Shown: piece by piece, positions 9,028 to 18,993 of the stretch
How the letters are laid out: every line of letters starts with the position of its first letter
Numbering within the stretch: position 1 is the stretch's first letter
NCBI GenBank assembly: GCA_026004455.1
Contig: BPJE01000003.1
Span: 96,698-160,697, forward strand
From: Patescibacteria group bacterium
GTDB lineage: Bacteria > Patescibacteriota > Microgenomatia > UBA1406 > GWC2-37-13
DNA length: 64,000 nucleotides
Direction of reading: 5' to 3'
Notes under the pieces: generated by a model
Database searches by the model: none
What the model was told of the DNA's origin: nothing
Seen by the model: the letters and a program-made list of their open reading frames with translations, nothing else
Position numbers and translations under genes: made by a program

Positions 9028-9045
9028 CCCGCTGTTTTAGGCGGG
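9028..9045 (+). repeat. GTTTTA-loop hairpin in 23S rRNA
   Basis: CCCGCT-GTTTTA-GGCGGG, with one T-G pair next to the loop. It is nearly identical to the copies at 7911-8071 although it lies in a different rRNA helix. Confidence 0.75.
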
Positions 9046-9976
9046 GGTAGGGGAGCGTTCTTGTTGCGTTGAAGCTCAGATGTGAGTCTGGGTGGAGCGG
9101 CAAGAAGCGAGAATGCTGGCATGAGTAGCGATTCTCCCGTCGAGAAAACGGGACGCCGGAAGCCCAAGGTTTCCTTAGCAATGTTAATCAGCTAAGGGTT
9201 AGTCGAGGCCTAACCCTAAACCACTTCGGGTTTAGGGGATGGATAAGCGGTTAATATTCCGCTACCTCTGATAAAGCGTTATTACTTAATTAGTGCGAGA
9301 TTTGAAGATTCCAGCTTTGCTGCCCTTATGGGTTAAGCAAAGTCTAAACCTCAAGTCAGCTTTGCTGGCAAGAGGTGATGGGGACTCTGATTTTATCAGA
9401 GGACTGGAAGTCTTTAAATCTCCGGGAAAAGCTAATTTAAGGAGTTTTATCAGAGCTCGTACCGCAAACCGACACAGGTGGGTTGGTGGAGTACACCGAG
9501 GCGTTCGGGAAAGAGTGGTTTAAGGAACTCGGCAAAAAAGCTAGGCGTAACCTTTGGGAGAAGCCTTGCCTCCAGTTGTCGGGGCCGCAGCTAAAGTTTG
9601 CCAACCGACTGTTTATCAAAAACACAGCTCCCTGCTAACCTGAAAAAGGGATGTATAGGGGGTGAAGCCTGACCAGTGCCGGTAGGTTAAGCGCTGGGGT
9701 TGATTTCCGATCTTTTAATCGGAATGAGGCTCTAGTGTAAGCCCTGGTAAACGTCAGCCCTAACCCTGAGGGTTCTAAGGTAGCGTAATCCCTTGTCGGG
9801 TAAGTTCCGACCTGCATGAAAGGCCCAACGAGTTGGCAACTGTCTTAAACCACTCCTCGGCGAAATTGAAATGGCTGTGAAGATGCGGCCTACTTACACC
9901 AGGACAAACAGACCCCGGGAGCTTTACTGGATCCAGATATTGGTGTTGATGCAGTAACTGTTTAGCGTAGGAGGGA

Positions 9977-9994
9977 CCTACCGTTTTAGGTAGG
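9977..9994 (+). repeat. GTTTTA-loop hairpin in 23S rRNA, different stem
   Basis: CCTACC-GTTTTA-GGTAGG. The loop is the same as in the other copies while the stem sequence is different but fully paired, so the loop rather than the stem is the shared part. A shorter relative, CCGCC-TTTA-GGCGG, lies at 10618-10631. Confidence 0.7.
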
Positions 9995-10250
9995 GCCAAT
10001 GAAACACCTCTCTTTACTGTATTAACGCCTAACTCCAACTTTTTGGGGGACAGTGTTTGGTGGCCAGTTTAACTGGGACGGTTGCCTCCTAAAGAGTAAC
10101 GGAGGCGTACAAAGGTCGGCTTGCGCCGGATGGAAATCGGCGTGTAAGCGCAAGGGTATAAGCCGGCTTGACTGCGAGGCTGACCAGCCGAGCAGAGTCG
10201 AAAGACGGTCCTAGTGATCCTCGATCCCGTTGTGATTGCGGGACGGGCTT

Positions 10251-10283
<33 letters not shown>

Positions 10284-10401
10284 AGTCGGACCCGAGAGTT
10301 CATATCGACGGTCCGGTTCGGCACCTCGATGTCGGCTCATCCCATCCTGGAGCTGGAGCAGGTTCCAAGGGTCGGGCTGTTCGCCCGTTAAAGGGGTACG
10401 T

Positions 10402-10434
<33 letters not shown>

Positions 10435-10756
10435 ACTCTATCCGGTGTAAGCGTTTTGACTCTTGAGGGGGGACTTTCCTAGTACGAGAGGACCGGAAAG
10501 TGGAGATCCCTGGTGTACCGGTTGTTCCAAAAGAGCAGCGCCGGGTAGCTATATCTCTAACTGATAAGCACTGAAAGCATCTAAAGTGTGAAGCAGACCC
10601 CAAGATTAGGAATCCATCCGCCTTTAGGCGGGGCAGCCATCCCGTAGATTACGGGATTAATAGGCCTCAGGTGTATGCCGAGAGGTACTAATTGGCGACT
10701 CTCCCATCATTTTTATTATCAAAATCTATAAAATCTTCTTTTGTTATACTTTATTA

Positions 10757-11212
10757 ATGACAATTCTTGCTATTGATTGTGGTATTGAAAAAAACGGATA
10801 TGCAGTTTTTAAAAATAAAAAGTATCTAACTTCTGGTTTAATTAAAACCAGTAAAAAAAATCCTGATGAAGTTAGAATAAAAAAACTATATCTTCAATTA
10901 AAAAATATTATCTCTCAATATAAACCAAAGTTTATTATTCTTGAGCAATTATTCTTTTTTAAAAATTTAAAAACGGCTATTCGTGTCAGTCAAGCTCAAG
11001 GAGCAATTATCCTTTTAGCCGCTCAAAATAATATTGAAATAAAATATCTAACTCCTTTACAAGTAAAACAAACTATTACCGGTTACGGAAAAGCTGACAA
11101 AAAATCAATTCAAAAAATGTTAAAACTAGAATTTAACTTAGAGTTAAATCAAGATGATCAAGCTGATGCTGTTGCTTTAGGATTAGCTTATTTATATATT
11201 AATAAAATTTAA
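10757..11212 (+). CDS. ruvC: Holliday junction resolvase RuvC
   Basis: RuvC cleaves Holliday junctions as a dimer. The 151-residue protein has the RNase H-like fold with all four acidic residues: D7 in ILAIDCG, E63 in IILEQLFFFKN, and D134 and D137 in QDDQADAVALG. The YGKADK loop is also present. TATACT at 10745-10750 ends 6 bases before the ATG, which predicts a leaderless mRNA. The gene is separated from ruvAB by the whole tRNA-Ala/23S unit, although ruvCAB usually cluster. Its stop overlaps that of the convergent kinase gene by 4 bases. Confidence 0.95.
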   Translation: MTILAIDCGIEKNGYAVFKNKKYLTSGLIKTSKKNPDEVRIKKLYLQLKNIISQYKPKFIILEQLFFFKNLKTAIRVSQAQGAIILLAAQNNIEIKYLTPLQVKQTITGYGKADKKSIQKMLKLEFNLELNQDDQADAVALGLAYLYINKI

Positions 11213-12108
11213 TTAGCGCCAATTCTTTCAATTTTGTTTGCAGAATATTCTGCACCTTTTTGCATTGATAAAGGAATATTTTTAGTTTTAATAAATTGAG
11301 CAATAAATCCAGCAGTATAAGCATCACCCGCGCCAGTCGTATCAATAACTTTTTTTGGTTTTATAGCTTCTTGATAATAAAATTTATCTTGATAATATCC
11401 ATAACTACCTTTTTCACCATCAGTGATAATTAAAATTCTATCCTTTAAAAAAGGAAGATTGATTTTTAAATTATTAAAATTAATCTTTTCATATGATTTT
11501 TTAACTAAAAGAGAGTATTCATGAGCATTAATTATTAAAACATCTAAAGCATCAAAAAAATCAACAAGTTCATTAATTGGTCGCTGACAATCAACAGCAG
11601 AAAAATTAACAAAAGTTAAAGTCTGATCTCCTTTTAAATATTTTATCATTCGTTTTTTTTCTGACAAACTTAAATGAGGTAGAGGAGAAAAATAAATATT
11701 TTTCGCTTTTTTTAAATCTCTATGTAAAAAAAATTCTTTGATTAAATGAGTTGGTTTTTCATAATGGATAATTGTTCTTTCTCCTTTAAATAATAAAATA
11801 GCTGAAATTTTATAATAATCCTCCTCAATTTGGCAAAACTCAGTGGAAACTTTTTTATCAGCTAATTTTTTTAAAATCATTTCTTTAAAAGCATTATTAC
11901 CAATTTTTCCAAAAAGAGCTGGTTTTAAACCAAGTTTAGCCACTCCAACAGCCACATTGACTCCTCCACCACCAATATCTTCATAAAAAAAATCAGAATA
12001 ATATTTGCCACCAATTGCCAATTGAAAACGATTATCTTTTTTTGTAAAGTTTTTCGCGTCAAAATAAAGATCTACACTGATACTGCCAACACAAATAAGA
12101 TCGTACAT
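11209..12108 (-). CDS. PfkB-family carbohydrate/nucleoside kinase
   Basis: The 299-residue ribokinase-superfamily kinase phosphorylates a sugar or nucleoside with ATP. It has the N-terminal signature DIGGGGVNVAVGVAKLG (about residues 63-79) and the C-terminal ATP/anion-hole motif DTTGAGDAYTAGF, with the catalytic aspartate in GAGD. The N terminus (LICVGSISVDLYFD) is typical. Substrate cannot be read from the sequence; the family includes ribokinase, adenosine kinase and fructokinase. It is convergent with ruvC (4-base overlap) and divergent from holA. Confidence 0.85.
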   Translation of the reverse strand: MYDLICVGSISVDLYFDAKNFTKKDNRFQLAIGGKYYSDFFYEDIGGGGVNVAVGVAKLGLKPALFGKIGNNAFKEMILKKLADKKVSTEFCQIEEDYYKISAILLFKGERTIIHYEKPTHLIKEFFLHRDLKKAKNIYFSPLPHLSLSEKKRMIKYLKGDQTLTFVNFSAVDCQRPINELVDFFDALDVLIINAHEYSLLVKKSYEKINFNNLKINLPFLKDRILIITDGEKGSYGYYQDKFYYQEAIKPKKVIDTTGAGDAYTAGFIAQFIKTKNIPLSMQKGAEYSANKIERIGAN

Positions 12109-12178
12109 AGTACAATATTAATATAAAATATAAAATATAAAATATCAAATATACAATATAAAAATTAAAATACATTTT

Positions 12179-12868
12179 ATGCTAATAGTCATTTGCGGAG
12201 AAGATACAGTGGCTGCTTTTAATTATTATTCGGAGCTTAAAAATAAATATAAAAAAGATGGTTATGAAGTTTTTGATATTGAACCATCAGAAATAGAAAA
12301 TATTTCGTTATGGATGAATGAATCAGTTATGCTTTTTGCCAATAAAAAAGCTTTTTTTACTCGAAATTTAAATAAAAAAATCTCAAAAAAACAAAATTTA
12401 AAAATTAACAAAATTATTGAAGAAATAATTAATAATAAAAATATAGAACTTTTTGATTATGAGGAAGAAATATCTTCTTATTATTTAAAATTTTCTAAAA
12501 AAGTTACTATTAAAGAGTTCAAACTAAATGAAAATATCTTTAAACTTCAAGAATCAATATTGCCTGGAAATTTAAAAAATTTTATTCATATTCTAAATAC
12601 CTTAACTCAAACTCAAGATGAGTTTTTTATTTTTAATATGTTAACAAAACACTTACGAGAATTAATTTTAATAAAAACTGAAAAAATCGATAAAAAAATT
12701 GCTCCATGGAAATTATCAAAACTAAGATATCAAGCAGAAAAATGGGAGCTAGATAAATTATTATCTTTTTATGATGGTCTTTATAAAATTGATTTACAAC
12801 AAAAAACCTCCTCAACTCCTTATAATATAAAAAAATCACTTGAAATTTTAGCATGTTATTATTTATGA
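12179..12868 (+). CDS. holA: DNA polymerase III delta subunit-like protein (short)
   Basis: The delta subunit opens the sliding clamp within the clamp loader. The 229-residue protein begins with the delta-type N terminus (MLIVICGEDTVAAFNYYSEL) and has the helical C-terminal region where delta binds other loader subunits (FFIFNMLTKHLRELILIK, then APWKLSKLRYQAEKW). Usual length is 320-340, so the middle AAA-like lid part is shortened. Similarity is weak and the assignment rests on the ends. It lies 7 bases before the phosphohexomutase gene. A delta-prime-like gene is at 37308 and dnaX at 63046. Confidence 0.65.
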   Translation: MLIVICGEDTVAAFNYYSELKNKYKKDGYEVFDIEPSEIENISLWMNESVMLFANKKAFFTRNLNKKISKKQNLKINKIIEEIINNKNIELFDYEEEISSYYLKFSKKVTIKEFKLNENIFKLQESILPGNLKNFIHILNTLTQTQDEFFIFNMLTKHLRELILIKTEKIDKKIAPWKLSKLRYQAEKWELDKLLSFYDGLYKIDLQQKTSSTPYNIKKSLEILACYYL

Positions 12869-12875
12869 TATATAT

Positions 12876-14267
12876 ATGAATCCAAAGATTTTTAAAGCTT
12901 ATGATATAAGAGGCATTTATGGAAGCGATTTTAATGAAAAAGATTTTTACGAAGTCATTAAAGGAGTGATTACTTATATTAAAAAAAATCTTCAAAAAGA
13001 AAAATTAACTCTTGCCTTTGGTTATGATGTAAGAACTAGTACTCCACCATTAGTTGAAGCAACAAAAAAAGCAATTATTGATCAAGGAATCACAGGAGTT
13101 GATATTGGCTTAACAACTACACCAACTTTTTATTATGGAGCGCTCAAATACGGATATGATGGAGGAATGATGATTACTGCCTCTCATAATCCAAAAGAAT
13201 ACAATGGTGTAAAAATGGTCATAAGAGATAATAATAAACTAATTAAAATTGGTTCAGGCTCTGGAATGGAGGAAATTAAAGATATTACTTTAAATAAAAA
13301 ATTTTCCCTTGATACAAATGACGGAAAAATTATTAAAAATGATAATGTTTTAAAAGATGAAGTCAATGAAGCTTTATCAAGAATTGATAAAAATTCTTTA
13401 AAAAAATTTAAAGTGGTTACTGATACTGCCAATGGTATGGCGATTTTATACTTAAATGAATTTTTTAAACATATTGATGTTGAAGTAATAAGAATATTTG
13501 ATGATTTGGACGGAACTTTTCCAAATCATGAAGGTAATCCTTTAAAATTTGAAAATCTAAAATGGCTTCAAAAAAAGGTCGTTGAGGAAAAGGCTGATTT
13601 TGGAATTGCTCCTGACGCTGATGGAGATAGAGTATTTTTTATTGATGAAAAAGGTCAGATTGTTCCAGCAACAATGATTACTTGCATGATTGCCAAAAAA
13701 ATTTTAGAAGAAAATCAAAATGAAACAATTGTTGTTGATGTCCGCTACATTAGAAATGTTATTAATTTAGTAAATAAACTTGGCGGTAAAGTTGAATTAA
13801 CAAAAGTTGGTCATGCCTTTATCAGTAAAAAATTAACTGATGTTAATGGTATTTTTGCTGGTGAATCTTCTGGTCATTTTTTCTTAAGAGACACTGGTTT
13901 TGCTGAAAGTTCAATTTCTGTCATTGCTTATATTTTTGAAATCTTATCAAAAGCAAACAAACCAATGTCGGAAATTGTTAAAGATCTTTATACTTCTTAT
14001 GAATCTGGTGAGTTTAATTTCAAATTAAATGAAGGAGTTACTAGTCAAGATATTATGAAAACAATTGCTGAAGATTTTTCTGATGGAAAAATTAATTGGT
14101 TAGACGGTATATCAGTTGATTATCCAAATTGGCGATTCAATATTAGAGCTTCAAATACTGAACCTTTATTAAGACTTAATGTTGAGTCTGATAATCCTCA
14201 AATCACCAAAGAAAAAACTGAGTTACTTCGACAAAAAATTCTTTCTTTAGGCGCTAAAATAGACTAA
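12876..14267 (+). CDS. manB: Phosphomannomutase/phosphoglucomutase
   Basis: The 463-residue alpha-D-phosphohexomutase interconverts hexose 1- and 6-phosphates. The four signature loops are in order: phosphoserine loop TASHNPKEYNG with S103; metal loop DADGDRVFF; sugar-binding loop GESSGHFF; and phosphate-binding loop RASNTEPLLRL. Length is typical. It would supply hexose 1-phosphate for nucleotide-sugar synthesis together with galU at 55641. TATGAT at 12864-12869 with TTGAAA 18 bases upstream gives a probable near-leaderless promoter even though holA ends only 7 bases before. Confidence 0.93.
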   Translation: MNPKIFKAYDIRGIYGSDFNEKDFYEVIKGVITYIKKNLQKEKLTLAFGYDVRTSTPPLVEATKKAIIDQGITGVDIGLTTTPTFYYGALKYGYDGGMMITASHNPKEYNGVKMVIRDNNKLIKIGSGSGMEEIKDITLNKKFSLDTNDGKIIKNDNVLKDEVNEALSRIDKNSLKKFKVVTDTANGMAILYLNEFFKHIDVEVIRIFDDLDGTFPNHEGNPLKFENLKWLQKKVVEEKADFGIAPDADGDRVFFIDEKGQIVPATMITCMIAKKILEENQNETIVVDVRYIRNVINLVNKLGGKVELTKVGHAFISKKLTDVNGIFAGESSGHFFLRDTGFAESSISVIAYIFEILSKANKPMSEIVKDLYTSYESGEFNFKLNEGVTSQDIMKTIAEDFSDGKINWLDGISVDYPNWRFNIRASNTEPLLRLNVESDNPQITKEKTELLRQKILSLGAKID

Positions 14268-14291
14268 AATTTGATATAATATCCTTTGTTT

Positions 14292-15900
14292 ATGGATAAA
14301 CAAAAAAAAATTAAACTGTCTCAATACACTCAAGCATTATTAAACGCATTAAGAACTATCAAATCTAAACCTCGACCTGATGATATTTCTGCTTTATCAG
14401 TTTCTCAAACTGTATCTTTTTTTGCTCTTGTTTATGAAAAAGTTAGAAATGCCGTTGAGTTTAGAGAAGATCATCTTGTTCTTCGAGCAGCAATTGAAAG
14501 AATTTTAAGACGAAGATTGTCTATTAATCCAGAGGGTAAAGGAGAGGCAGAAAATTTACTTCGAGAATTACTTTGGGCAAGATATTTTGACAATGGTAGT
14601 CTTGGAGGTGAAGATGTAGTAAAAATTCAACAATTAATTGATAGATTTATTTTTTTAAGAAAAAAAACTCTTCCAGGAAGAGACTCAAATACCCAAGCTT
14701 TTTTAAATGATTTTTTGGTTGATATTTTAACTTGTGAGATTGAAGAATATTTAAAACCTGCTTCCGCTCAAAAACAAGCTAATCTAACTTTTTTTATTTA
14801 TCAAGTTTTAAGACAAAAAATCAAAATTGAAGAATTAAGTAGTGAACAAAAAGATGCTTATTTTTTAGCCGCAATTGAAAAAGTTTTTGGTAAAAGTGAT
14901 AAGGCATATTTGCGCTATCACTTATTTATTACTTTTTATAAAAAATTATCTGAATTTTCTCAAGATGAATTAGAAAAATTGTCTCATCAAATCATAACAA
15001 TCTTTAAAAAAATTGATGATATTATTAACAATGAATACGTTGATAAATTAATAAAATTTACCAAAAAACAATTACCCCCCTTTTATTGTTTTATTTGATC
15101 TTATTGATAAAAATTTTGAAAATATTGAAACGATTTTAATTGATAAAGATAAGCTTTGGGAAAAAGTGGATGAAGTCTGTCGAGAAAAATACGCTCAAAT
15201 GGGTACAAAAATGAGAAATCTTGGAATAAAAAGTTTTACTTATATCCTTTTAACTAAAATGATTTTTGCGATAATTCTCGAATTTCCTTTGTCAAAGGCA
15301 ATTTATGATGAAGTAAATTATCAATCAATCGCTATTAATACTTTTTTTCCGCCACTTTTAATGATTTTAATTTTAATGTTTTTTAAAGTCCCTGATGAGT
15401 CAAACACAAAAAAAATTTATCAAAGAATAATTGAGATTATTGATGTTGACAAAACTTTTGAAACTAAAATTGCTTTTATACCAAAAAAATCAAAACCAAA
15501 AAGACCAATTTTAATTTTTGGATTTACTGTTTTTTATAGTATGACATTTTTAGTCACTTTAACATTAATCCATGAATTTCTCATAAATTTAAATTTTAAC
15601 CTTATATCTGAAGCAATTTTTATATTTTTTATTAGTGTAGTCACTTTTTTTTCCTTTAAAATCCGTCAAGTGTCAAAAGAAATTACTCTTCAGGAAAAAG
15701 AAAGTATATTTACACCAGTTATTGATTTTTTCTTTATGCCAATATTGTCACTTGGAAAATTTTTTAGTTCAGAGATTGCAAAACTAAACTTTTTTATATT
15801 TATTTTTGATTTTATAATTGAAGCACCTTTTAAACTTATTTTTGAAGTAATTGAAGAATGGATAAACTTTGTTAGAAAAAGAAAAGAAGAGATTATTTAA
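14292..15900 (+). pseudogene. Large uncharacterised membrane protein, one homopolymer frameshift
   Basis: I do not recognise the family. After removing one C from the C6 run at 15075-15080 the product is about 535 residues. The N-terminal half (to residue about 280) is helical and charged with no membrane segment. The C-terminal half has roughly four hydrophobic segments, including SIAINTFFPPLLMILILMFF and ILIFGFTVFYSMTFLVTL, and an amphipathic end. Reading across the run gives continuous sequence (KQLPPFIVLFDLIDKN), so the two open frames are one gene. The ATG at 14292 is preferred over the TTG at 14286; TATAAT lies at 14275-14280. Similar two-part membrane proteins of unknown role are common in Patescibacteria. 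Confidence 0.65.
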
Positions 15901-15901
15901 A

Positions 15902-16489
15902 TTATTCTAATGCTCTTAAAAAAGTATTGACTCCATGAGCCCAACTTCCTTTAGATGGAGGAGTATATTTTTTCATAATCATTGAGGCAGTGATTAATCC
16001 TTTATCAATATACTCTGTTTTTAATCCTTTAGCCACAGTTTCAATTGCTTCCTCATATGAACTAAAACGAGTCACAAGCGACCCATAAATTCCCCAACCC
16101 CAACAATTGTAAGAGTTTTCTGGAATAACTCGACAAAGATTTGATTCTTGCATAGCAATTGCTGGTAATAATCGATAATCAAACTGATATTTATCTGAAA
16201 CCTCAACAATTTTTTCTGCATAATCATATAAAGGAGAATTATACTTCCTAAAAAAAGCTTTTAAATTAGCCACTCGACCATCAGCAATTGTTGCTTCAGT
16301 CTTAACAGTTTTTTTTGAGTTGACAATATATGATGAATAAAAATTATTCTTTTTTTGATCAATATCAGCGATCATTTTTTCAATAAGAGATTGTTTTTCA
16401 AAATAAGCTAACGCTTTAATACTTAAAAATAAATTAATAGTCGCTAAAAATATGAATAAAATCAAATAAAAAATTAGCTTTTTTACCAT
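15902..16489 (-). CDS. Secreted lysozyme-like (glucosaminidase-type) protein, copy 1
   Basis: A 195-residue protein with an N-terminal signal anchor (residues 4-28) and a C-terminal domain that looks like a lysozyme-fold glucosaminidase: RLLPAIAMQESNLCRVIPENS contains a candidate catalytic glutamate, followed by NCWGWGIYG, FSSYEEAIETVAKGL and YIDKG. It would act on peptidoglycan outside the membrane, its own or a host's; this is inferred. A clear paralogue lies at 18994-19560 with the same block order. The 3' end abuts the membrane-protein gene at 15900. Confidence 0.65.
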   Translation of the reverse strand: MVKKLIFYLILFIFLATINLFLSIKALAYFEKQSLIEKMIADIDQKKNNFYSSYIVNSKKTVKTEATIADGRVANLKAFFRKYNSPLYDYAEKIVEVSDKYQFDYRLLPAIAMQESNLCRVIPENSYNCWGWGIYGSLVTRFSSYEEAIETVAKGLKTEYIDKGLITASMIMKKYTPPSKGSWAHGVNTFLRALE

Positions 16490-16526
16490 AATTTAAGAAT
16501 AGCAAAAAAAGAGGAAAAATTAAATA

Positions 16527-17099
16527 TTAACTTTTGACTTTTGAATTTTGACTTTTGACTTTATAATAGTATGTCCAAAATGGATCAACCTTTAGAGTTT
16601 TAACTAGTTTTTTTTCCCAGCCAATAATTTTAAAACCATGGGAAATAACAAGAGCACCTTTTTTTAACTCTTTTTCCATTTTTGGTTTTAACTTTTCAAT
16701 TAATTTCGGCATTAAAAATAAATAAAGATAATCAGCTTTTTTTAAATCTGTTTGAAAAATATCTTGAGTTTTAAAATTTATTTTATCCTTTAATTTTCTT
16801 GATAAAATTTTTGACCAAAAAACAAGTAGAGGATTAATATCAACCCCTAATCCAATTACTCCATAGTTTTCAACAGCAGCTCTCACTATTCTTCCATCGC
16901 CTGATCCAAGTTCAATAAAAATTTTATTTTTTTTTAAATTAGCATTTTTTAAAATATCATCTATTATTTTACTTCTTGTTGCCACATATGGAGAGCCTTT
17001 TAAAGAAGAATAAATTAATAATAAGGTATAAATAGAAATAAAAATAAGAAAAAACAAAAGGAGTATTAATACAGTTAGATAGATTAAAAATCCAATCAT
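16527..17099 (-). CDS. Membrane-anchored SAM-dependent methyltransferase
   Basis: The 190-residue protein has one N-terminal membrane helix (residues 4-33) and a class I methyltransferase domain: motif I IELGSGDGRIVRAA, acidic loop GVDINPLL, and LKKADYLYLFLMPKL as motif IV region. The layout resembles small membrane-tethered protein-lysine methyltransferases; the substrate is unknown. The last eleven residues (KVKSQNSKVKS) are encoded by the AAAGTCAAAA-type spacer repeat, so the original 3' end may have been replaced. TATACT on the minus strand (17106-17111) ends 6 bases before the ATG, which predicts a leaderless mRNA. Confidence 0.75.
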   Translation of the reverse strand: MIGFLIYLTVLILLLFFLIFISIYTLLLIYSSLKGSPYVATRSKIIDDILKNANLKKNKIFIELGSGDGRIVRAAVENYGVIGLGVDINPLLVFWSKILSRKLKDKINFKTQDIFQTDLKKADYLYLFLMPKLIEKLKPKMEKELKKGALVISHGFKIIGWEKKLVKTLKVDPFWTYYYKVKSQNSKVKS

Positions 17100-17142
17100 T
17101 TGTTTAGTATAATATAATCAAAATTAATTTAAAAGGGAAATA

Positions 17143-17214
17143 GCCTCTGTAGCTTAATGGATAGAGTAGCGGTCTTCGGAACCGTTGGTGGAGGTTCGAT
17201 TCCTCCCAGAGGCA
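17143..17214 (+). tRNA. tRNA-Arg (anticodon TCG)
   Basis: 72 bases. The acceptor stem is GCCTCTG / CAGAGGC, and the loop CTTCGGA lies between GCGGT and ACCGT. No CCA is encoded. TATAAT-like sequence upstream (17108-17118) overlaps the divergent methyltransferase promoter. Confidence 0.95.
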
Positions 17215-17485
17215 CTATAAAATAAGTCAAAAGTCAAAACTCAAAAGTCAAAAGTCAAAATGATAAAGAAAAAAGGAAAGTAATAAAGTAATTAAGAAAT
17301 TATAGAATTAAAGAATCACAGGCTGCAGATTATGAATTAAAAATTAAAAAATCAATACGTAATTCGTAATCCGCAATTTTACAATTTATTAATTTATTGA
17401 ATTATTTATTATTGAATAAAAATTTATTATTTGTTTATTATTTTTTTACACGTTATACGTTCTACGTTATACGTTACACAATTAT
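17215..17485 (+). repeat. Non-coding spacer built of short repeats
   Basis: This 271-base spacer holds no gene that I can support. It contains an AAAGTCAAAA array (about 17224-17262), an ACGTAATTCGTAATCCGC segment (about 17358), and a repeated motif at 17447-17479 made of TACACGTTATACGTT units. A close relative of the last lies at 62424-62456. It sits after tRNA-Arg and downstream of the minus-strand gene at 17486. Confidence 0.6.
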
Positions 17486-18103
17486 TTATTGTACGCTTCT
17501 GGCGTTTTGAAGCTCTTGAGATAAAGAATAAGCGGTTCCTTTTTTCTTGCTGAGAACAGCAAAAAGTGAGCCGCGCTTTTTCTTGCGAGAAATAAATGTT
17601 TGAAGCCAGGTATGAGATTCACCAACCTTAGCTCTAAGAGTTCGCAATAAATTTAAAACAATCTCTAAAAATCTTACGTGATATATACCTGGTTTTTCTG
17701 GTAATTCATTAATTGCTAATTTTTCAACATCTTTAACTTCAGAAAGTAAAGAAGCATTTGATTTTTTAATTGCTTCAATCTCTTTTCTTATCATTTCGGT
17801 TAACTGAGCAATCTCACGTTTTATAAGAGTAGTTTCATAATACTCTTGATAACTAAAAATACGATTTTCTTTTTTTAACTGCTTTTTTGCTTCGTTAATA
17901 ATTTTTTCTGAGGTTAATCCTTTTGATTTTTCATCATCATTTTCTTCATTATATCTGCCTAATAATTGATCAAACATACCGCCACCAATATCACCAATGG
18001 CTTTAGCAGTATTTTTAACAGTAGAAGAGGCCAAATCAGAAATTGCTTCTAATGGATTTTTATAAGTAGGAACAGATTTTTTTTGATTAGTTGAGTTAGC
18101 CAT
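17486..18103 (-). CDS. Uncharacterised soluble alpha-helical protein
   Basis: The 205-residue protein has no signal peptide or membrane helix, and I cannot name its function. It has a low-complexity N terminus (about residues 1-40), a charged helical middle with likely coiled-coil character (residues 70-125, ENRIFSYQEYYETTLIKREI onward), and a basic stretch ISRKKKRGSLF near the C terminus. It resembles DUF-type proteins conserved in Microgenomates, but I cannot verify the family. It lies 21 bases downstream of the trigger factor gene on the same strand, so it may be in one operon with it. Confidence 0.6.
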   Translation of the reverse strand: MANSTNQKKSVPTYKNPLEAISDLASSTVKNTAKAIGDIGGGMFDQLLGRYNEENDDEKSKGLTSEKIINEAKKQLKKENRIFSYQEYYETTLIKREIAQLTEMIRKEIEAIKKSNASLLSEVKDVEKLAINELPEKPGIYHVRFLEIVLNLLRTLRAKVGESHTWLQTFISRKKKRGSLFAVLSKKKGTAYSLSQELQNARSVQ

Positions 18104-18124
18104 ATTTGTATAGTAATTATTATA

Positions 18125-18988
18125 CTACAGGCTAATTAGATAATCAAGGGTTTTCTGCTTGCGAAGAATAGTAGCATAATAATAACTATTTTCTTTAGTT
18201 TTTTGTTTTTGTTTTTCATCAGTAATATTGGCAAATAATTTATCTAAATCTGCTTGATCTACTTTTATACTTTCTTTATCAGCAATCTCTTGCAAAATAA
18301 ACTCAAGTTTATAAGTATCTTCAATCTCTTTCCTATAAGATTTTTTTAATTCATCCATGGTTATATTTTTAGATTTTAAATAGCTTTCTGTTGTCAAACC
18401 AAGTCTTCTAATATCATCAACCAAACCAGTTAATCTATAATTTAATTCTTCATCTAGAATAAGATCTGATATTTCAACCTTTACTTCATTTAATAAAGCC
18501 TCTAAGATCTTGTTTAAAAGTTGAGTATTATCTTCTTCATCAGGTTTTTTATCTTTATCTTTTCCAGGAACCCAAATATCTGGCTTTCTCTCTTTTTGTT
18601 TAACATCTTTAATAATTTTTTTATAATCTTTTAAATCAACAATTGGTTTTTCGGCAATAGTGATTTTTATTTCCCAATCTTCACCGTCTTTTGCTTTAAC
18701 AAAGTCAATTTTAGGATTGTAAATTGGTTTAATATCTTCTTTTTTGACAATTTCAGAATATATCTCTGGTAAAACTTTTGTGATCATCTCCCGAACAATA
18801 TCTTCATTTGATATATGTTTTTTTGCAATATCATCGGGAACATTACCTTTTCTAAAACCAGCGACTTCAAGATTTTTTTGAAGACGAGAAAAAGCTTCAT
18901 TCTTTTTTTTATCTAAATAATCAGCAGTGATTTTAACTTCAATCTCAACTGTGCTTTTTGGTAATTTTTTAATTTTGTAAGTATACAT
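18125..18988 (-). CDS. tig: Trigger factor-like chaperone without PPIase domain
   Basis: Trigger factor binds nascent chains at the ribosome exit. The 287-residue protein has the N-terminal ribosome-binding domain with the signature loop GFRKGNVP (usual GFRKGKVP, about residues 45-52). The C-terminal helical arms follow (residues about 155-287). The FKBP-type PPIase domain is missing and is replaced by a charged linker (KPDIWVPGKDKDKKPDEED). Usual length is about 430. A minus-strand TATAAT-like box lies 4-5 bases before the ATG. Confidence 0.85.
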   Translation of the reverse strand: MYTYKIKKLPKSTVEIEVKITADYLDKKKNEAFSRLQKNLEVAGFRKGNVPDDIAKKHISNEDIVREMITKVLPEIYSEIVKKEDIKPIYNPKIDFVKAKDGEDWEIKITIAEKPIVDLKDYKKIIKDVKQKERKPDIWVPGKDKDKKPDEEDNTQLLNKILEALLNEVKVEISDLILDEELNYRLTGLVDDIRRLGLTTESYLKSKNITMDELKKSYRKEIEDTYKLEFILQEIADKESIKVDQADLDKLFANITDEKQKQKTKENSYYYATILRKQKTLDYLISL

Positions 18989-18993
18989 TTGAA

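Noticed and set aside
10707..10756. 5S rRNA after 23S
   Set aside because: Only 50 bases separate 23S from ruvC, and no 5S-like sequence is found here or after 16S.
17215..17485. CRISPR array
   Set aside because: The repeats are short, degenerate and not separated by unique spacers; no cas genes are present.
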